A DNA stretch of 64,000 bases, from assembly GCA_963573305.1 (NCBI GenBank), contig OY754336.1, forward strand, positions 18,264,699 to 18,328,698. Reading direction: 5' to 3'. The stretch comes from Pyrrhosoma nymphula. Taxonomy: Eukaryota; Arthropoda; Insecta; Odonata; Coenagrionidae. Position numbers and translations under genes: made by a program. The number at the start of each line of letters is the position of its first letter. Position 1 is the first letter of the stretch. Below the pieces are notes generated by a model. The model was not told the origin of the DNA and did not search any database. It saw nothing but the letters and a program-made list of their open reading frames with translations. This document shows positions 10,760 through 23,550 of this stretch, one piece after another.

Positions 10760-13700
10760 GCGGAAAACTGAAAAATAATTATACAAATAAATGTTAATTG
10801 ACGAAGCCAGGCAATTCAAATAAAAGAAACTACAGTCGAGGAGTATGAATAATCATTAAACTTAGTAGCCTCATCACCCTTTTATTCTTTGCTGCTTGAA
10901 CTACAGCGCGTGGTCTATCCAGCGATATCCATAAACTCTCGTCACACTCCACAGAACAGCTGATCAGGAAGACAATACACCTACGGAGAAAAATGCTAAG
11001 AGGAGTGGAATCATCTCAGTTGACATTAGGGAGGATAGGAAGCTGAAGCAAACGGCAAGTCAAAGAAAGATAATACTCCGGCAGTCTGAAGCACTTTTGG
11101 CTGAACACCTTCCGAACCAGAGGCAAAAGATTTATCTTTGTCTTATTTATATTCAAAGAAGTCGATAGAACTAATCTCATTCCGAGGGTAATTCCATAGT
11201 GACACCACATAAAATCACCTTGAACTCATATTTCCTTCTTATTAGTGCGATACTTCGTGTGAAAGGTTTTTCAAGACAATATATCGCTGGGCATCGAAAA
11301 CAATGTTATTTCAGTTATTAGGTTCCATCACCAGAGAAAAGAGTGTGGACAATATTGGTAAATCGGATGATAAAGTGTCAATTGCTTTAACAAAACAATA
11401 CACCAAATACATAGTTCGATGAAGCAAAGAGTCACAAAACGTTTGGGGAAAATACAACACACAATAATGTATGATGCACTTTCAATACAGCTGACAGGGT
11501 CCACTCGAAGAAGACAGTCACAGAATTTAAACTGCATTACTAAGGCTTAATTCTTTTCCTGTGATAAATTCTAAATAATGCTCATTTTTAAAAATCTCGT
11601 TACAACGTAGACCTAAAGGATTATTACAGTGGTACTTCAATGGCCGACTCGAAAATGCACAAATATTTCTACGGGTTTCATTAACCAGCTTTACAGATTT
11701 TATGGGGGCCATCGACTTTATAAAGGAACCACTTTATGCATTGAGACAGGAAACATACAACTGCTACAAATGTACTACATTAACATGGAACGTATCGATA
11801 TAACTATACAATTGTCTCATCCCAAGAGAATTGATTTTCAGTGGCATCAGTAAAATCTTTACATTGGTATTTCCTCCTCTGAACCTTGGGTAGATGATTA
11901 AGACCCCATTCACATAGCAGATTATTTAAATCCAAGTTCTGCTACAGCGTCCAGCTACCCCAAGGCTTCCCATTAGCACACACCCACGCATTCCATAAGA
12001 CTCCCTAATGCAATCTACTGCCGTACTTCATTCCTCAACCACTTTCACTCAATCAGCACCTCACGAATCCCGCGAATACCACGTTTTCCTTGACCAGGGG
12101 AAGATTTTCAAAAGTTCCGACCTCGAGTCCCAGACCTCACTTCGATGCTGTGCACCGCGTGAAGTCACCATTTGAACCTTTGCCAAATCCCTCATCGTCC
12201 ACCCCCGCCAGAGCGACCATCGCCCGTTCTAGCCTCCCCCGTGCGCCCCTGACTCCTTTCTCCAGCTCCCTCTCCTCCCGCTCACATCTGCTCCACCGCC
12301 AAACGAACGAATCGCATTCCAATTTCTCTCCGTTTCCCCTTCTACACCTTTTCACAACTCCTCAATCAGTCACGGCAGAAGTCCTCATTCATTTGTAGTA
12401 CCAAATATAATCTCTGATGGAATACAGTAGCATCTATTTTCTCACTCCCGTAAACAAAAAGAGGGAGGCCGATATATGATATGGACTACGGGATCTTACA
12501 AGAAAGGCTCACTCAAAGACCACTCAAAATGCGAGGCGAAATGTCTCTGACATTCGGAACTGTGGAATGATAATAATAATTAATAAAGCCCTATTAATAA
12601 GCGTACACCCACATCAAAGCAGTGAAATCTATATGCCTTATTCAAGTGTCTCTGTTTCACACGGAGTTCTAAAAGAGTTAATGATGCGTGGCATAAATTT
12701 CATTGAAAGATGTGCCGAAACAAACGACGCCAGCGAAAGAAAATACAGTAAGATAGACGATGAGAGGCAATGTTAAGTCAAATGTGGTATCTATTGGAAA
12801 GACAAAGGCGAGGAAATATTTCTTGCATCTAAGGAAGAAGCAAAACCAAGGATGGAAGAAGCAGGGAGAATATTCAAAGCAACTCAGAAAGACATCCTAT
12901 GAAAGACACTTCTAACTACTGGTGAGCTAAACAATCTTAAACTGAGAAACAAGGATCAGCCATTGATTAAGTGAGTGTAGAGATATATGCAATGAAATCA
13001 ACAGAGAATAGAACGCAGGGAAGAGAGAAATTGCGGCATCGGAGTCTGAATCCGGAGATAAAACGAACGAAGAGAACAATCCAGAACACTTCAAAGACTG
13101 GGGATGAGTGAATCACTTCCAAATCTTCTCCAAACAACTCAATGAACATGAGCCAAACTAAATGAAAAAATTACATACATGGGATGGTTCGCAGCAACGC
13201 GGACAGGTGCAAGATATTACACCAAAGTCAGGATATTTGACAAGAAAAAATAATTTCAATTGACCCAGGGTCAAGTCATGTTTTTTTGACTAGATGTCGC
13301 ATCCTGCACTACCAGACCGTACGTAGCACGAGTCGTCATATTAGAGCAAACGCCTCTCCCAACGTGATCTCGCCCAACTCCTCCATTCACCCAAACGCTC
13401 CAACACACACATACTCTGGGAGATGCCGCAACTCTTCATTCGCGGCCACATCTTTTTCTTGCTCGCTAGTCCCCTCCCCCAACTTCACTCCGCCATGCCA
13501 CGCCAGCTCGGCTCATTTTTACAACAATCGGTTTCAGACATTCGTGAGTTCTCACTTGAGTTCGCCGGCTCGGGAATTCCTCCTCCGATTCCCACTCCTC
13601 CTCCGTCCGCAGTCCCCCCCACAAAGGAGCCCTGACAGAGCTCGCAAAAGTTCAACTGAGCATAACGAGCGAAAATTTGCCCTTTCAAGCATATCGGGCC

Positions 13701-16700
13701 GTCCTCCCGATGCTTTCGGTGACGAAAGCTGACAGCAAATTAAGAGTCAGCGAGGGGATATTTCTCCGGCGCGGGCTGTGCTCTGGGAAAGCATGCGATA
13801 ATTACACAGTGCGCTGCGAGATGACGAATGCGTGGAGGGCTTCACTCCGAAGGGCAAGAAGGCGAGGGATTCGTTGAAGGGGTTTCCAACCTCCACTAAG
13901 TCACTATGAATGAAAAATGACCATGGAATTCGAACCCTTGCTTCATCATCACAGAGGGATTAGTATAGGTTATTTGAATAAATTTCAAAGTCAAAGGTGG
14001 GAAAAAAATCTTGAGTGAACATCCCGCTTGGAAACAAACTAAACAAGAGCTACATTGTCACGGAAGTAAAAAACAGTAATGCTCATGAAAAGTCTAACCA
14101 GTTGATCCTCAAGAGCAAAAGACCACAGATCCCGGGAGGATAACGATATAGCGAAGTTAAAGCTGAGTAGATCGGATGTACTCTGCCCGAGTAAAATAAT
14201 AATGCATTTTAAAAGGACGCAAGCACTTCAGAATTGCTGGAAAGTTCTGTGCAGATGTAGATTTTGAAAAAAATAGAGACACCAATTTTAAGTTGCATAT
14301 CTAGATGCATACAAAAGCTACCTAAAAGATAACATAGCTTCCTCTGATCGTCGATAAGACGCTGGGAAGCGTTGAACCTATGTTCAGCGAAAAGCAGGGG
14401 GCAATGAAAACAAATAACGCCTTTATTTCCAAATTCCGACCATTTTATGAATACCTGGGTAAATTTCGGCAGATATTTCTTTAAAGAACGACGCAAACTT
14501 CGCCACCAACTTCTGCGTGTACTCAAGAGGTAGAAGCATGCGGTGAGCAGCAATATGCCCGTCCTTTTATTTCTCAACACTTTCCCATTAACTTCTCGCA
14601 TAATCGTCAGACCCAGTGAGTAGGCTCTCCCCACGCAATAGGAATCGCGTTTCTTCTCCGGCAAGCAAAAACTCTCTCAATCGCAAAAAAGCTTATTTTT
14701 CTTTCAAAACGCCTTCCTCTCGTACGTAGTAAACCCCAGCCTCGCCTCCGCGGTGAACAGATTTCTTCGCTCAGAAATTCGATCCAGAACTCTTATGCAT
14801 TTAAAACTCCTAGTGTGCGCGCGTGGGTTGGAATGGCATCCTTTCATTTAACTGCAGAGTCGACGCTGCAGCAGCCTACTCGCTACAGGCTCGGATATAG
14901 CCCCGCGCGCCGGTGGAATAGGGAAGAATAAGAACAAAATACCTCGGAAACCTGTTTGTCGATCACTTGGCTTTCTCATAATTTGAAGCGCCGCGAGGCA
15001 CCAAACTATTCCGGAGCCGAAAGTCAAGGAATCTACCTCGTCGACGATACTTGGTAATTTAATGCTATAATGTATCTTTTGCGGAGAGATATGTTCCCCT
15101 ATCGTTTGCTTTATAAAGAAATCGTGACAGTAACAACTGCATCATTTTCCTCCGAGTGAGTGCATGCATTTCGACTCTACACACAGGATAACTTATTGCA
15201 AGAGTAAATTTCACGCTAACAAGGAGCACATATCTTATTTCCATAGGACACAGCTACATCTATCATTCCTTTTAGATTCAGTTCAACGTGCAAAGATGAA
15301 GAAACAGTTAAGTACTTGACCATGCTGTGGAATAGTCTTGTGCATATATGTGATCGATACTGAAAGAGAACACTTTTTCCTCTTTCAATATTTTTTCTCA
15401 TTTAATAGTTTCCCAAATATTTATTTCAATTGAAACAAAGAAACGCGCGTCGTGTCACTGAAATAAATACCGAAGAAACAATTAAGTGTGTTCCCTTTTA
15501 ACATGGATAAGTATACATAATCTCCACCAAGTCAGGCCTCAAGTGAAGCAAAAGCTGTAACGCTGGTTAATCGTTCCCCGGCTAGGAGACAAAGAAATTC
15601 CTTCGTTAAGGTCTAGACGATTTCCGCCACGACAAGGAAAAAATAGCTTAGTTTTTTTGCAAAATTCACATGCATGATTTTTAATCCATCATCGGTTTTT
15701 TGCTATGTGCACACTAAACATTTTGACAGGAACATAAAAAACCCCGACAATTAGTGACGTTCACCTAAGCGCTGGAGTAAAAGCACCACCTGTATTTCAT
15801 TGTTCGACGTTGGTTAGATGTTCATATATATCAATCAGATTTTAACGTCTCTGTCTACAAAGTAATATCTCTGACGAATACGGGTATGACATTCATCTCT
15901 TCAATGGAAATCACAAGCCGAGTAGCTATCATAGGCTATTTAAGAAATGGAAGGGAACACAAGGGTACAAATCACGTTATAGGCGAATATTAGATCTCTT
16001 TATCGCAAAAGTATGCAATTGTAAAACCCCACATAATGCTACTTCTCAATGACGACCCGCGAAAGAGCGAAAAGTTTCCCTAAATTGACCTTAGGTACTT
16101 TCAGCACGCATAATGGATTGCGAGCTATCTACTTAAAATCGCTTATGAAAGAATTTAGGACTACGGCTTACCAACCTTATTTAGTATCGCGAAGCGTAAG
16201 CAGGGTCCCTTTTTCAAGTATGTATCCATGCGTAACAACGAATGGATTATGAGCCCCACTATTTCGTAAACCAAGCAACAGAATTGATAGAAATTACTAC
16301 ACTTCGGCATTTTGAGAAGCGAGGATGCAGGAGACGGCTTCGTCTGCCTCGCCACATCCTCTCCAGCTGAGATTCATCCTCCCGACATTTTCAAGCACTC
16401 AAGAAGCCGCGAAACTGACGTTTTTCTACAGAGGAAAATAATATGCACTTGAAATTCCACTCTCTTAGTTCACACAAGGGAGAAACTAGGATAACTATAT
16501 TTTTTGGCCGAACTGACAATCAGTGGGCTATTGTAAAAAATTAAACCATCGCATAAAATGACGAAAAGTTGAAGAAAAAAATATGGTCGAGATTAAAAGA
16601 GAAAAGATGGTCGAGATGGTCGCATCCTACCTTTATTTCCAACATTGATTAAATTGCAACATTATTATTTTGATAGGCTATTTCCGGACCAGTTTTGTCC

Positions 16701-17680
16701 TCTTTCCAACTTCGAATTAGTCGTATTGTCATGTGAATCATGAAAATGATAAAACGTTACCTCACTAAAAGTTTCTTTAAGAGTACACCAACAATTATGC
16801 AATGGAAAAAAGTACCTTTTCCTAACTGAGGTTTTCGAAATGCTGAACCGAAATGGACGATTTTCCCAAATCCCACCCAGGGAGAATGATGGAATATGTA
16901 CTCAAACGAAGGGTGAGTGAGAAAATGTATTGCTTTCTCAAGCTAAAAAAAGAACAAACAATTTTAGGTCACACCAAAAAATTTAAGTTAGAACCATTCT
17001 AAAATCCAAAAACTATCTTACCGCTGGGTCAGATCAGACAAGAAGCCTTTCCCTTCCTATAAAACATGAATTTCATTCTCAATATTCGGAGGTAATGTAG
17101 CTTTGATCAACGCTTTTGCCATCTCTATGCTAATAGGCATGAGAAGAAAGGTGATTGAATCCCTCATTTTAATAAAAATAATCTCACCACGCTAGTACAA
17201 AGAACTAGATAATTACTACCACCAGTAATATATAGAAGATAAAAAAGTGACTGCAAACTGTAAACACTCATTTTCAGAAACGGAAAATGGAAGTTCCGCC
17301 TCACCAAGAGAAGATTTTAATAAAGGAATTTGAATTAGGACATCGACATCGATTTTACTGCGCACCAAAAGTAGAGAAAGATTAGCATAAAAACGCGAAA
17401 AAACAAAAACGATAACAAAGAAATGAAACAGCTTTACCTTCAGGCCAAATCCCCACTCATTCAACGCCAGGCTTACCTGAAACGACACAAGAAAAGTACC
17501 GTAAGAACCAAGAGCTAAGGTTAGCATGAGTAGATAATACAGAAATACATAAATTGTGAATGGTTAGTTCAACCGCCATTTAATGCATTTACGAATGCAT
17601 ACATGCATACCGATCACGCCATTCTCTTTCGGGGTAGGTCAAGTCAAAAAACTTTTCTGTTACTGCTTATTAGACTTAAG
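10760..17680. other. Long AT-rich stretch, no gene recognised
   Basis: I found no recognisable coding exon, RNA gene or repeat copy shared with the rest of the window. A pyrimidine-rich patch lies at 12080-12380 and a GC-rich patch at 13290-13880. An open frame of 151 codons at 14209-14664 (-) encodes no recognisable domain. Most of the rest is AT-rich unique-looking sequence. Confidence 0.35.
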
Positions 17681-17686
17681 AAACTA

Positions 17687-17968
17687 AGGATGAATATTTC
17701 TCGGGTTTTCAACCGGGTAATGGTGTTTAACTGCACCGACGTTTCAATGGCGTAGTCTGCCATCGTCTTCAGGGTTTATGATTTTTGCCAGAATTGTCAT
17801 ATATTCATAGTGTCACATTTTGATATAGAGTCAAAATGTGACGCAATGAATACATGACAATTCTGGAAAGAATCATTAACCCTGAAGACGATGGCAGACT
17901 ACGCCATTGAAACGTCGGTGCAGTTTGACACCATTACCCGGCTGGAAACCCGAGAAATATTCATCCTA
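17687..17968. mobile_element. Clean foldback element with paired hammerhead-like motifs
   Basis: The left arm starts AGGATGAATATTTCTCGGGTT and the right arm ends with its reverse complement. Nearly the whole 282 bp folds on itself, with the centre around TGTGACACTAT/ATAGAGTCAAAATG. Each arm carries the same motif in opposite orientation. On the plus strand it is CTGAAGA at 17882-17888 and GAAAC at 17909-17913. On the minus strand, GAAAC lies at 17741-17745 and CTGAAGA at 17766-17772. No protein is encoded. The arms are well conserved, which suggests a recent or constrained element. Confidence 0.8.
17876..17922 (+). ncRNA. Hammerhead-ribozyme-like motif
   Basis: ACC is followed by CTGAAGA (a match to CUGANGA), a hairpin with GATGGC pairing with GCCATT, GAAAC, GTC and GGT. 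ACC and GGT could form stem I. ACGU would be a minimal stem III, with GUC as the cleavage triplet. The best pairing of stem II uses the G of GAAAC, so this copy is not a perfect fit. The mirror copy lies at 17735-17777 on the minus strand. Confidence 0.4.
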
Positions 17969-20930
17969 AGCATTCGCCGGGAAAGACTTAGATCCTACTT
18001 AGGAAACTTTTTTTTCCTCCATAATGCCTTTGCATACCTATTTCGCTTACATTTCGCTTTCCATTACATTCATGCACTGCTCCAAATACGCTCTCCTATT
18101 CTTAAGACTCATTATATTCATACTCGCTCCTTTCCTTTCTCAGAAGTCTTTTCCACCACATTCACCCATGTTTTTATTTGTCTACTCCTTCCCTCACACC
18201 ATTCATTCGACTATCATACATCTGTTTAATCATTCGACTCTCATTCATTCTCTCAACGTGGACAAAACAACGAAGCATACATGTATTTTTTCATGTATTT
18301 ATACCCTGAATTAATTGTTGGTGCCCAATCCCAGCGATAATATTTTGTACAAGTAAATTTAATGTCGTAGTAAACAAGTGGGATAACCACCATAAAGTGG
18401 ATGGAAAAGGTTACATGCTTATTGAGTGGAATGGCGGACATAAGGATGAAGAAAATGTCAAAAGCAATTAAAAATGAAATTTATAGCACATTGACATGAA
18501 AGAATGAATTTTATTTCAAAAAAGGCATTTGGCATTTTGCATTTTACGGGAAAGCTTTTCCAATGCGTGACATATAAATTTTTTAGAATAGTAAACACAG
18601 AAAACGATACTTGCCGTGAATGGGTTTTAATGAGATAGATTCCGATGGAATTAAGACGAACAAATAATTACGTCCACTTTAGAGGAAGCATAATACCTGA
18701 ATATGTTAGCGTGTAATAATAAGAACGGCCGTCGAGACGCTTGCGCCGCGTCGACTAAACGGCGTTGCCGAAGCCCTTTTGATCCACTCCGTCATGGACA
18801 GAGTGGTACCGATTGAGGGCTAATTAGACGCCATTTTCGATGAAATTCGTAATTTTGTATTAACTCTCGGCTTCTCATTGAGTGTGGGCCGATACCTAAA
18901 GTTTACTAGACATGTCATTACTCAAAGGACTTGTTTTAGGATTACCCGCGACTGGATAAAAAAACGTTAATTCTCCTTTGCCGGAGACCTGCTTAAGGCT
19001 TATTGCGCATCAAAATATATATTCTTATGGAGGTGAGAGGGGAGAGGATGTGAATGGCTGTAGAACCTTTGGTATGTTATTGTTTTTTTATAGAAAGCAT
19101 TGGTAGCCACAACTTACTAATCGATAACTAATAACTGAATGGAACTAATAATTGATTACATATAATACATGATAGTCGTTATACTCCCTCCGTCTCCATT
19201 CTATCTTTTTCTTTAAAATTCCGTATTTTGTCCCTTATTTGGCTCCGTGGTTTGAATATTGTTTTAATATCGTGCTTACGCAATAACCTAGAGATATTGT
19301 CAGTATCTCATTTAATATATAGCAAGTATGCCTTTTTCTCTTCGTCAGTCTTTTCTTCTTCCGGTGGCTGTGGTGGTGATCTCAATATCCGGGAGATGGC
19401 CTTTCGCATATTCTCTTTTTCTGTAGCCATACTTCAAGGGGATTTCCGTTAATGTACTCAACTCTTCGTCCCTGTGGTCTGCGTCACTGAGGGGGACTGA
19501 TCGGTGAATCATTGTCGTCATTACTTCTTTGATTATTGTGTGTACTAGCCAGTTACACCACCAAACCAACTAAATACAACGCGAATTTCAACGGAGGTTT
19601 ATACGACCAAGATGATCTCCTTTGCACTGAGTGCGTGAGAATGCGTACTGCATCATTCGCGCAAGCTCAATGATTGGAAATTCGTCAGATGTAGACAAGG
19701 TATTTCGATTGGCATCAATATCAGCACGCTATCACATCGTAGCCGTGATATGTAAGTACGGCACGGAAATTTTCGCTCAAGTCCAAAGTCCAGTGGGCGC
19801 GTTTTCCCGCCACCCACGGCCGGAGTACGCGGCGCCAACTCACGGCCATGCATCGTGGTCGAGTATTCGATCGAATGAGAGACCACATAAAATATGCCAT
19901 TAGTCACAAAGTTACAACGTCGGGATGAATCACCCAGCAAACTTGAAATCGCTGTTCCCGTTCCCCATGGTCGGACTGATTTCCAAGAAGTATTCGCGTA
20001 AGAATAACTAAGACAAGCAGGATGGAAAAAATGAAATGAAAATTTTAAATGCATATATCAGCAGAAGGATCAAAATTCAACATAAAAGTATAGTATTAGC
20101 CAAAATTATTTGCAAAAGAAAGTGCATATCAAAAAGACAGCTTGCTGCGAGGGCAAGTGATTAGAATTTAAACCATTCATGAGTAAGGGTGAAAAAAAAA
20201 TTGAAATAAGCTTTGGTCTCAGAGACGTACTAATAGCTAGAGTGAGTAAGATCAAAAGAAATCTTACAAAACATTTGTTCAACACTCCTTTTATAATGTG
20301 TTCCCAGTATTATCTGACCCACCAACTAAGGTGAGCATTCGAGGCCTAGCACAAAGAGGTTTCACGCGTGAAATAAACATAACGCAAAAGAGAGCCATGC
20401 GTTTAGTTAAAAAAATACTTGAGTACATAAGAGTACAAGGGGTAACGCAGTTTTTGGATCGAAAAGGGTAAGAGTCACTAGGTTACACTTAAGGTTTGGG
20501 TAACTAGAATGATTCCGGTAAAATGATTTTCACGCCAATAAGAAGGATATTTTGAGTCAATTTCTAACCACATTTATGAAACACACAAAACATGATAAAT
20601 AAGAAAGTTAAATGTCAACTTATAGAGCTACAAATTTTCCTTCCGCCAATGCACTATTCAATATTATAATGAGAAAAGAGCGAGGCCCTAATCAAACAAA
20701 GTACATCTCACTTTCCGTCTCTTCCCTCTCCCGTTTTTCCTTTTCTCTCTTACTTTTTCATGTCAGGTGACCAAACACACCTCCGCGCCACAAGCGCTTG
20801 GACGCGGCTCGCAGGGTTTTGCGCAGATGCATGAAGATCATCGTGGCAACTGCATCAGGCAAGAAACACAAGGCAGTCATAAGCGGTCCCTTCGCCCCTT
20901 CCTGTTTAAGAAGCAAGCGATCCGACGTGT
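17969..20930. other. AT-rich stretch, no gene recognised
   Basis: 18000-18270 is pyrimidine-rich, with many ATTCATT and TTCC blocks, similar in composition to 51930-52260 next to another hammerhead-like motif. No coding exon or RNA gene is supported in the remainder. Confidence 0.35.
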
Positions 20931-20933
20931 AAG

Positions 20934-21470
20934 GTAGTTTGAACGAGATATTTCCCTAGTCATATAGGATACCATATTTCAAATTTTACTTTTTTAAATT
21001 CAGCGTCTGTATGAAGTATGAAGTAAAATAATGATGCAAAAATATAGTTATGTATGACAAAAATTCTCGGTAATTAAATAAATATGTCAACATAAGTCTC
21101 TAACTTGACATATTTCTTCACGCCGTACGGCTAAAAAATCTTCAAAACAGCAGGGTTTTTTGTGCGATTCTGTAAAAATTACTTCGGCGAGTAATATATT
21201 AAATTATATAAATAGTTGAGAAACATACGAACTACACACCGTCAGTTTTTTGACGAAATCTAAGAGTTATAAAGTCCTATTTTTTTCAATATTCTCCCTC
21301 TGGAGCGCACAGCCGTATTCCATCCCATGTAAAACAGCCTATATTTTCAGGCAAATTGCTCGAAAAGTAGTTCGGCAAGAGGTTAATATTTTGATATCAT
21401 TGAAAAGATGTTTTTTCTTTCTTTAAAATGAGGTCAAATTCTAGGTGAAGTGTTATTTAGCTCAAACTAC
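20934..21470 (+). repeat. Dispersed noncoding repeat, copy 1
   Basis: Aligns by eye with 50276-51381. Shared blocks include GAGATATTTCCCTA, AATATAGTTAT, GACAAAAATTCTC, ACTACACACCG, TATTCTCCCTCTGGAGCGCA and CAAATTGCTCGAAAAGTAG. Relative to copy 2 this one lacks about 550 bp after position 20995. No protein is encoded in either copy. The family is unknown to me. Confidence 0.7.
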
Positions 21471-22180
21471 CACAACAGCTCAAGACTCGGAAAACACACA
21501 ACAGGTTGATGATGGGTAAAACACGGGTATGCCCTTTTTCAATCTGTGACAGAGACAGCGACTGATTGACAATAAGCTAGGAGTCCATTCAGTTTCACTG
21601 CTTTACCAATACCTCTGCCGACTTCGGTGTTAAGCGCGACCGCAGGTAAACCTCACGGATCCGACTCCGGGTACGGAGCTACGGAATCGCATCGCATAAA
21701 ATGTCAACGACCAATAAATAAAACCTCCCTTTCTCATGCAAAAAATGGCGGTGACTCCATAAACTGCCCCAATAACCCCACAAGACGAATTACATGCCAG
21801 TAATGGACTCTCAGCATCAGTCGAAATGGCAAGATGCTTACATATTATCGGGACTTCGCATGGACCTTTCGTTCCAGGCTCCTCAGATAGCAGGCCAAAA
21901 CATAGCAGTGCAGTCGCGTTAAAGCTTAACGACGGAGGACTGACTGGAGGCTGGGCAGTGTAGGGCGGGAGGCACAAAAATTCGAACCGCCGTGAATCAC
22001 AGGGCAGCGAGAAAGTGATAGCAATCAGGGAGAGAGACAGGATGGGGGGGACCTTGATGGCGTCTACGCGGAGTATAGCCTGCCAACCGGACATATTAAA
22101 GGTGTTTGTTAAAGCGGCGGAGAATGAGATGAGAGGGAAGAAGGAATATAAATAGAGAGGGAGAGCGATCTCGCCGGAAT
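21471..22180. other. Mixed-composition spacer
   Basis: No gene is recognised. An open frame of 235 codons (21630-22337, minus) has a Pro/Ser/His-rich N-terminus caused by the adjacent G-rich tract and shows no domain. Confidence 0.35.
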
Positions 22181-22350
22181 AACCAATTGGGGGGAAGACG
22201 CATGGAAATGGCGGGGAGGCGACGGGGGAGTGAGTGGGGGGGGGAGTGAGTGGGGGGGGGAGTGAGTGGGGGGGGGGGGCGGGCCGCGCTGGGGGCAGGG
22301 CCGCGGTGGGTGAGACGGAAGGAAGGCCCCCGCGCACAGGGGCACGGGTG
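22180..22350. repeat. G-rich tract with tandem GTGAGTGGGGG units
   Basis: Three tandem units of about 16 bp (AGTGAGT plus 8-13 G) lie at 22229-22280, followed by GCGGGCCGCG. The spacing of the G runs is compatible with G-quadruplex formation. CpG-rich flanks extend to about 22520. Confidence 0.75.
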
Positions 22351-22529
22351 TTCGGTGAAGGAGAGAGGGAGTCGGGTTATAGTTATTGATGAGGGGAACG
22401 CCACACGTCGTGAGAGTGGTGCCCGTTCATGCACACGCGAGACTGGGCACAATATTCAGAGAACGGAGAATGGGAGGAGCGTGATGGGGGCACGACGTTC
22501 GTTAAAAATAAGCAAGTGTATTCACAGGA

Positions 22530-23060
22530 GAGAGGAGAGGAGAGTAAATGTGGTTTGTAAGAGACACCAATGCACATAAAACACTACGAATTTGAATTCG
22601 TCACAAATAATGTCTCCTCTTTCTAATGGTACCAAAATATTAGCCACCTATCGCACTACTTTCCCAGATATTTGCCAAAAAACAAAAGCAGATTTACAAG
22701 GCGTTTGGAACGGCACTCCAGAGAGATGTTTAAAAAAAACATGAGGAACGTAAAAAACGCGTCAAAAAAGTAGCGGTGCATTGTTCTTATGTTCCTAAAA
22801 TTATTTAAAAATTATTTTTTTAATTAACGGTGATAATTTGTTATATAATCTGTAAAAAAAACCTTCGGTTGTGAAAGCGTACGGCGTGAAGCAAACAAGT
22901 CACAGCCTCAAATGTGGGCCTAAATTTAGTTAGCTACTCATAAGTTAAGACATTAAGACTCAAGTTTTTGCGTCATCAATATAGCATTTTCTTATTCATG
23001 ATTACTAAAACTGCTTAAATTGTAAAATAAAATTCGAATGTGGACTCTATTATGATGACT
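22530..23060. other. AT-rich spacer, nothing recognised
   Basis: AT-rich sequence with several A and T runs. No feature is supported. Confidence 0.4.
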
Positions 23061-23550
23061 AGAGAAAAATATCGCTCCAACTACGTTAAGAGAGTGGGGG
23101 ATTGAGGAGGGAGGGGGGTTAAAGGCGTTGGTAATCGCGAGGGAGAAAGAGGTCGAGGGAGGAAGTGAACGGTAGTGACGCCCAGCAGCTAGTTTACAGG
23201 ACGGCACGTCATGTTCCCCTATGTCCTTGTGTGAGGTTGTGACCCCTCGTGAAAATTTATCGCGTTCGACCCGACCGATGAGCGCACGGAGAGCGCACGG
23301 CGCGAAGATGACAGCGGAGAAAATGAGAGGGAGGATGGGGCGGAGTTGGGGGGGGGGGGGGGGGGGGGGAGAGGGGCAGACAGCGGGAGATCGGAAGAGG
23401 TCTCGAAGATTCGGAGGAGGATTGGAACGAGTTTCCTCGCGGCGATTGAGAGGAGAATGGCTGGGGAGTTGAAGAAGAGAGCAAGAGCCAATCCCCGCGG
23501 AGACAGGACGGGGCGAATTCCACAATTGAGGGCGGACAAGACTCGAGACC
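23060..23550. other. G-rich CpG island with 22-G run
   Basis: A run of 22 G occurs at 23348-23369 inside GA-rich sequence with CpGs. Several overlapping open frames on both strands (up to 206 codons) are low-complexity and mutually exclusive. Confidence 0.5.

Noticed and set aside
12780..13150. Purine-rich stretch that looked like a decayed coding region
   Set aside because: Frames are interrupted by many stops and no protein motif can be recognised.
14209..14664. 151-codon minus-strand open frame
   Set aside because: Ordinary composition but no domain, no homologous block elsewhere in the window and no splice support.
21630..22337. 235-codon minus-strand open frame
   Set aside because: The N-terminal part is a Pro/Ser/His-rich translation of the G-rich tandem repeat. 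The rest has no recognisable domain.
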